Source: Paenibacillus_G filicis (GTDB lineage: Bacteria > Bacillota > Bacilli > Paenibacillales > NBRC-103111). From it: a stretch of 64,000 nucleotides of DNA. Within the stretch, counting starts at the first letter, position 1. Each line of letters starts with the position of its first letter. The notes beneath the pieces were generated by a model. That model was given only the letters and a program-made list of their open reading frames with translations, was not told where the DNA came from and did no database searches. The DNA is taken from assembly GCF_038070315.1 (NCBI RefSeq), contig NZ_JBBPCC010000009.1, forward strand, positions 124,001 to 188,000, in the 5' to 3' direction. A program made the position numbers and the translations under genes. Of the stretch, positions 60,779-64,000 are shown one piece after another.

Positions 60779-61741
60779 ATGCCTGTCGTAGATATGCCGC
60801 TAGACAAGCTGAGAACGTATGAAGGACGCAATCCGAAGCCTGCCGATTTCGATACTTACTGGGAGCAGGCACTCGAAGAAATGAAAGCGGTTGATCCGCA
60901 GGTGGAGCTCGTCCCCGCCGAGTTTCAGGTACCCTTCGCCGAATGCTTTCACCTCTATTTTACCGGGGTCAAGGGAGCGAGAGTCCATGCCAAGTATGTA
61001 AGGCCCAAGCAATCCGCCGGGCCGCATCCCGCCGTACTGCAGTTTCACGGCTACACCGGCAGCAGCGGAGACTGGACGGACAAGCTCACTTATGCGGCGC
61101 TGGGCTTCTCAATCGCGGCGCTCGATGTGCGCGGCCAGGGCGGACGCTCGGAAGACAGCGGCGGCGTAACCGGCAATACGCATCACGGGCATATCATCCG
61201 GGGGCTGGATAGCACAGACCCGCATCAGCTGCTATTCCGTCATATTTTCCTCGATACGGCGCAGCTCGCCCGCATCGTGATGAGCTTCGACGAGGTGGAC
61301 GAGAACCGGGTCGCATCCACAGGCTGGTCGCAGGGAGGGGGGCTGGCGATTGCCTGCGCGGCTCTAGAGCCCCGAATTCGCCGGACGGCTCCGGTCTATC
61401 CGTTCCTTAGTGACTACAAACGCGTCTGGGAGATGGACTTGAGCAAGGATGCCTACGCGGAGCTGAGAACCTTCTTCCGGCATTTCGATCCGCAGCATCT
61501 GCGGGAGGAGGAGCTGTTCACAAGGCTCGGGTACATTGATATTCAGAATCTCGCGCCCCGCATCGAGGCTGAGGTGTTGATTGGAGTTGGTCTGATGGAT
61601 ACGATCTGCCCGCCTTCGACGCAATTTGCCGCTATTAACAAGATGAAGGCACCCGTGCAAACCGAGATTTACCCGGACTTTGGCCATGAAGGGTTGCCGG
61701 GCATGCACGATAAAATTATCCGCTTCCTGAGCGAGCTGTAG
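60779..61741 (+). CDS. Acetyl-xylan esterase / cephalosporin-C deacetylase family protein
   Basis: This 320-residue alpha/beta hydrolase is of the carbohydrate esterase 7 length. The catalytic residues are Ser in STGWSQGGGLAI (about residue 183), Asp in GLMDTICPP (about 274) and His in DFGHEGLPG (about 303), with the family segment LDVRGQGGRSED. Such enzymes remove acetyl groups from xylo-oligosaccharides and related sugars in the cytoplasm. It follows alpha-mannosidase, which suggests both work on short decorated oligosaccharides, but a promoter of its own is possible in the 267-base gap. Confidence 0.92.
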   Translation: MPVVDMPLDKLRTYEGRNPKPADFDTYWEQALEEMKAVDPQVELVPAEFQVPFAECFHLYFTGVKGARVHAKYVRPKQSAGPHPAVLQFHGYTGSSGDWTDKLTYAALGFSIAALDVRGQGGRSEDSGGVTGNTHHGHIIRGLDSTDPHQLLFRHIFLDTAQLARIVMSFDEVDENRVASTGWSQGGGLAIACAALEPRIRRTAPVYPFLSDYKRVWEMDLSKDAYAELRTFFRHFDPQHLREEELFTRLGYIDIQNLAPRIEAEVLIGVGLMDTICPPSTQFAAINKMKAPVQTEIYPDFGHEGLPGMHDKIIRFLSEL

Positions 61742-61765
61742 TCGGCAGACTCGGGCAGGGATGAA

Positions 61766-61802
61766 GCCGCAGGCTGTCCGGAGGACGGGCTTGCGGTTTT
61801 TG
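61766..61802 (+). terminator. Terminator after the esterase gene
   Basis: GCCGCAGGCTGTCC and GGACGGGCTTGCGG pair imperfectly and are followed by TTTTT. Confidence 0.75.
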
Positions 61803-61934
61803 GCTTGCAGTCGGCACCGCTTATTTGTTTACACACAGATAGTTTGTTAGTATGGGGAGGGGACGAAAGTTCCAGTAATTTGGCAAGATAGAAGCAGGAC
61901 TACTACATATGATGGTTCGAGAGGATGAGTTATC

Positions 61935-63395
61935 ATGACGAAGGCTGGATTTCGGATTGAGAAGGATTTTCTGGGTACGAAGGAGGTTCCCCTGCATGCC
62001 TACTACGGCGTTCAAACGATGCGTGCGGTGGAGAATTTTCCGATCACCGGGTACCGTATCCATCAGGAGCTGATCGTAGCGATGGCTACGGTCAAGAAGG
62101 CCGCAGCGCTTGCGAATGTGGAGGTTGGCCAACTGAAGCCGCAGTTCGGGCAAGTGATCGTGCAGGCCGCCGATGAAATTATAGCCGGACAATGGCATGA
62201 TCAGTTTATCGTGGATCCGATTCAGGGAGGCGCGGGCACTTCCATTAATATGAATACGAACGAAGTCATTGCCAACCGCGGCATTGAGCTGCTGGGAGGA
62301 GACAAGGGCAACTACTTCACGCTCAGCCCCAATACGCATGTGAATATGGCGCAATCCACCAATGACGCATTCCCGACCGCGATTCATATCGCTGTGCTGC
62401 GGATGCTGGATCAGCTGCTGGTGGTGCTCGAAGAGCTGCATGAAGGGTTCCGGGAGAAAGCCGAGGCCTTCGACGGCATTATCAAGATGGGCCGTACGCA
62501 TCTGCAGGATGGGGTACCGATCCGGCTCGGGCAGGAATTCGAGGCTTACCGCCGTGTGTTATCCCGCGACATCAAGCGCATCGGACAAACCCGCCAGCAT
62601 TTATATGAAATCAATATGGGTGCAACAGCGGTCGGAACCGGCTTGAATGCCGACCCGCGTTATATTCAGCGAGTTGCGGAGCTGTTGGCCGAGCTGACGG
62701 GCTACCCGCTGCAAAGTGCAGAGCATCTGGTCGACGCTACGCAAAATACGGACGCTTACACGGAAGTATCCGCTTCTCTGAAGGTGTGTATGATCAACAT
62801 GTCCAAGGTCGCCAACGACCTGCGCCTGATGGCATCGGGTCCGCGTACGGGCTTGAATGAGATCAACCTGCCGGCCAGACAGCCGGGCTCCTCCATCATG
62901 CCGGGCAAGGTAAATCCCGTCATGTGCGAGGTGGTGAACCAGGTGGCGTTCCAGGTGATCGGCAACGATCATACGATCTGCCTCGCCTCGGAAGCGGGTC
63001 AGCTGGAGCTGAACGTCATGGAGCCGGTGCTGGTGTTCAACCTGCTGCAATCGCTGGGCATGATGACTCAGGTGTTCAAGGTGTTCAAGACCCACTGCCT
63101 CGATGGGATCGAGCCCAATATCGAGCGGTGCCGGGATTATGTGGAGCGCAGCGTAGGCATCATTACGGCGCTGAATCCGCATCTCGGCTATGAGCCGGTC
63201 GCGCGGATCGCCCGCGAGGCGATCGAGACGGGCAAGTCCGTGCGCGAGCTGTGCCTGCTGTACGATGTACTGCGTGAGGATGAGCTGAATCTGATCCTCG
63301 ATCCTTATGAAATGACCAATCCAGGCATCGCCGGAGCAGCGCTGCTGACCCGCGACCAGCAGCAGCCGGGCGATAATGCGAAGCCGAAGGCCTAG
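61935..63395 (+). CDS. aspA: Aspartate ammonia-lyase
   Basis: This 486-residue enzyme converts L-aspartate to fumarate and ammonia. The fumarase/aspartase signature GSSIMPGKVNPVMCEVVNQV is at about residues 318-337. Aspartase rather than fumarase is indicated by MGRTHLQDGVPIRLGQEF and by the general fit to AspA over the whole length. The ATG at 61935 follows GAGGATGAG. It lies alone between terminators, so the asparaginase gene often found beside aspA in Bacillus is not present here. Confidence 0.94.
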   Translation: MTKAGFRIEKDFLGTKEVPLHAYYGVQTMRAVENFPITGYRIHQELIVAMATVKKAAALANVEVGQLKPQFGQVIVQAADEIIAGQWHDQFIVDPIQGGAGTSINMNTNEVIANRGIELLGGDKGNYFTLSPNTHVNMAQSTNDAFPTAIHIAVLRMLDQLLVVLEELHEGFREKAEAFDGIIKMGRTHLQDGVPIRLGQEFEAYRRVLSRDIKRIGQTRQHLYEINMGATAVGTGLNADPRYIQRVAELLAELTGYPLQSAEHLVDATQNTDAYTEVSASLKVCMINMSKVANDLRLMASGPRTGLNEINLPARQPGSSIMPGKVNPVMCEVVNQVAFQVIGNDHTICLASEAGQLELNVMEPVLVFNLLQSLGMMTQVFKVFKTHCLDGIEPNIERCRDYVERSVGIITALNPHLGYEPVARIAREAIETGKSVRELCLLYDVLREDELNLILDPYEMTNPGIAGAALLTRDQQQPGDNAKPKA

Positions 63396-63430
63396 GCTAT
63401 AGCAGACAAGCATGAACAGAATATCAACAA

Positions 63431-63462
63431 GAAAAGGGACCGCCTGCGCGCGGTCCCTTTTC
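63431..63462 (+). terminator. Terminator after aspA
   Basis: AAAAGGGACCGC and GCGGTCCCTTTT form a near-perfect stem around a short loop, ending in T residues. Confidence 0.92.
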
Positions 63463-63619
63463 TGCGTTGTTGTGTGAGGCGTACCAGCTGGATAAGGAAA
63501 TCTTCATCATCCGTTCGGCATCGTGAGCTGTCTCTGGATCGATTGCATCCAGTCGGAGAACTCCTGGCTTATAAATATTCTCTTGAAACGTCATGTATAG
63601 AAAATAAAAATCAAAATAA

Positions 63620-63652
63620 TGATTGAAATAATCATAATTATGAAATATATTA
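63620..63652 (+). promoter_or_regulatory. Promoter of the SIS-domain gene with overlapping inverted repeat
   Basis: TTGAAA at 63624-63629 and TATATT at 63647-63652 are exactly 17 bases apart in an AT-rich stretch. ATGATT (63620-63625) and AATCAT (63631-63636) form a 6-bp inverted repeat over the -35 box, which is where a repressor could act. The regulator is not seen in the window. Confidence 0.65.
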
Positions 63653-63688
63653 TCTTTATAACCGGTTTCATCAGAGAGGAGAACTCGT

Positions 63689-64000
63689 ATGAATGCATTC
63701 GGTCAGTACACCTATCCTGAGATTTCGGCCCAAGCCGAGGCCTTGGCAGAGGCATGGGCTCAATTGGAGCGTCAGTCCGATTGGGTAAAGGATTACTTGA
63801 GCGAGAATGGCGCTGATGAGGTTATTTTCATCGGCAGCGGATCTTCCTATTACCAGGCGTTGTCCATGGCTTCGACTTACCGTGCCTGGCTGGGGAGAAG
63901 CGCGTCGGCCGTCCCGTCCTCTGAGCTGCTGCTGTTCCCGCAGCAGACCTTGCTGCCCGGCCGGCGCTATCTGGTAATGGGCGTATCCCGCTCCGGGGAG
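63689..64000 (+). CDS. SIS-domain sugar-phosphate isomerase-like protein, 5' part
   Basis: The gene runs off the window; 104 codons are seen. The N-terminal region has EVIFIGSGSSYYQALSMAST (about residues 46-65) and LVMGVSRSGE at the end, the first two sugar-phosphate-binding loops of SIS domains. The layout is like AgaS and the isomerase half of GlmS, without the glutaminase domain. It probably acts on an amino-sugar phosphate or regulates amino-sugar use. AGAGAGGAGA precedes the ATG at 63689. Its product cannot be named more exactly without the rest. Confidence 0.82.
   Translation, partial: MNAFGQYTYPEISAQAEALAEAWAQLERQSDWVKDYLSENGADEVIFIGSGSSYYQALSMASTYRAWLGRSASAVPSSELLLFPQQTLLPGRRYLVMGVSRSGE

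Noticed and set aside
1..64000. CRISPR array, prophage, insertion sequence or tRNA gene
   Set aside because: No evenly spaced direct repeats, phage structural genes, transposase motifs or cloverleaf sequences were seen on either strand.

Overview
The window looks like chromosome of a moderately GC-rich, spore-former-type Firmicute, most likely Paenibacillus or a close relative. This is inferred from strong AGGAGG-type ribosome binding sites, frequent GTG and TTG starts, Bacillus-like versions of OhrR, MotAB, CoaA and a YtoI-type regulator, a 'copper amine oxidase N-terminal' secreted protein, and an unusually large set of Gfo/Idh/MocA oxidoreductases paired with AraC regulators. No rRNA, tRNA, CRISPR array, insertion sequence or prophage was seen.

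Layout. 1-1.6 kb: end of a galactose/methyl-galactoside-type ABC importer (mglA partial, mglC). 1.8-6.5 kb: azoreductase, Eis-like acetyltransferase, pantothenate kinase, and a DRTGG-CBS-hotdog regulator. 6.6-9.7 kb: first sugar-oxidoreductase cluster (Gfo, AraC, Gfo). 9.9-20.5 kb: CPBP protease, chemoreceptor, secreted Gly-rich protein, stalk/MORN-like secreted protein, AI-2E-type exporter, WG-repeat protein and two small hypotheticals. 20.7-26.8 kb: two back-to-back sugar clusters (Gfo-Gfo with divergent AraC; AraC divergent from Gfo-TIM barrel). 26.9-30.5 kb: a biotin ECF transporter, with BioY divergent from EcfA1 and an EcfA-EcfT fusion and a BirA-type operator between them. 30.6-34.7 kb: motAB, aldose epimerase, glutathione peroxidase with an OhrR repressor. 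34.8-39.6 kb: TetR-HlyD-ABC2 permease-TolC-like export operon. 39.8-43.9 kb: fourth sugar cluster (Gfo, Gfo, TIM barrel, AraC). 44-48.8 kb: a visibly AT-richer stretch of small accessory genes, including a regulator fused to a superoxide-reductase-like domain and a decayed N-formylglutamate amidohydrolase. 49-55.8 kb: a phosphorelay operon (1401-residue hybrid kinase, CheR, CheB, receiver-kinase). 55.9-61.7 kb: LacI regulator, GH38 alpha-mannosidase and an acetyl-xylan-type esterase. 61.9-64 kb: aspartase and the start of a SIS sugar-phosphate protein.

How it fits together. The dominant theme is uptake and oxidation of plant- or glycan-derived sugars: seven Gfo/Idh/MocA enzymes, four AraC regulators and two TIM-barrel isomerase-like proteins in four clusters, plus GH38, an esterase, an aldose epimerase and an ABC importer. 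The most unusual points are three Gfo proteins in which a His-x-His loop replaces the nucleotide-binding glycine motif, the HTH-desulfoferrodoxin fusion, the EcfA-EcfT fusion, a TolC-family protein in an apparently monoderm genome next to a permease with no ATPase, and several well-formed operator palindromes that tie regulators to their likely targets.
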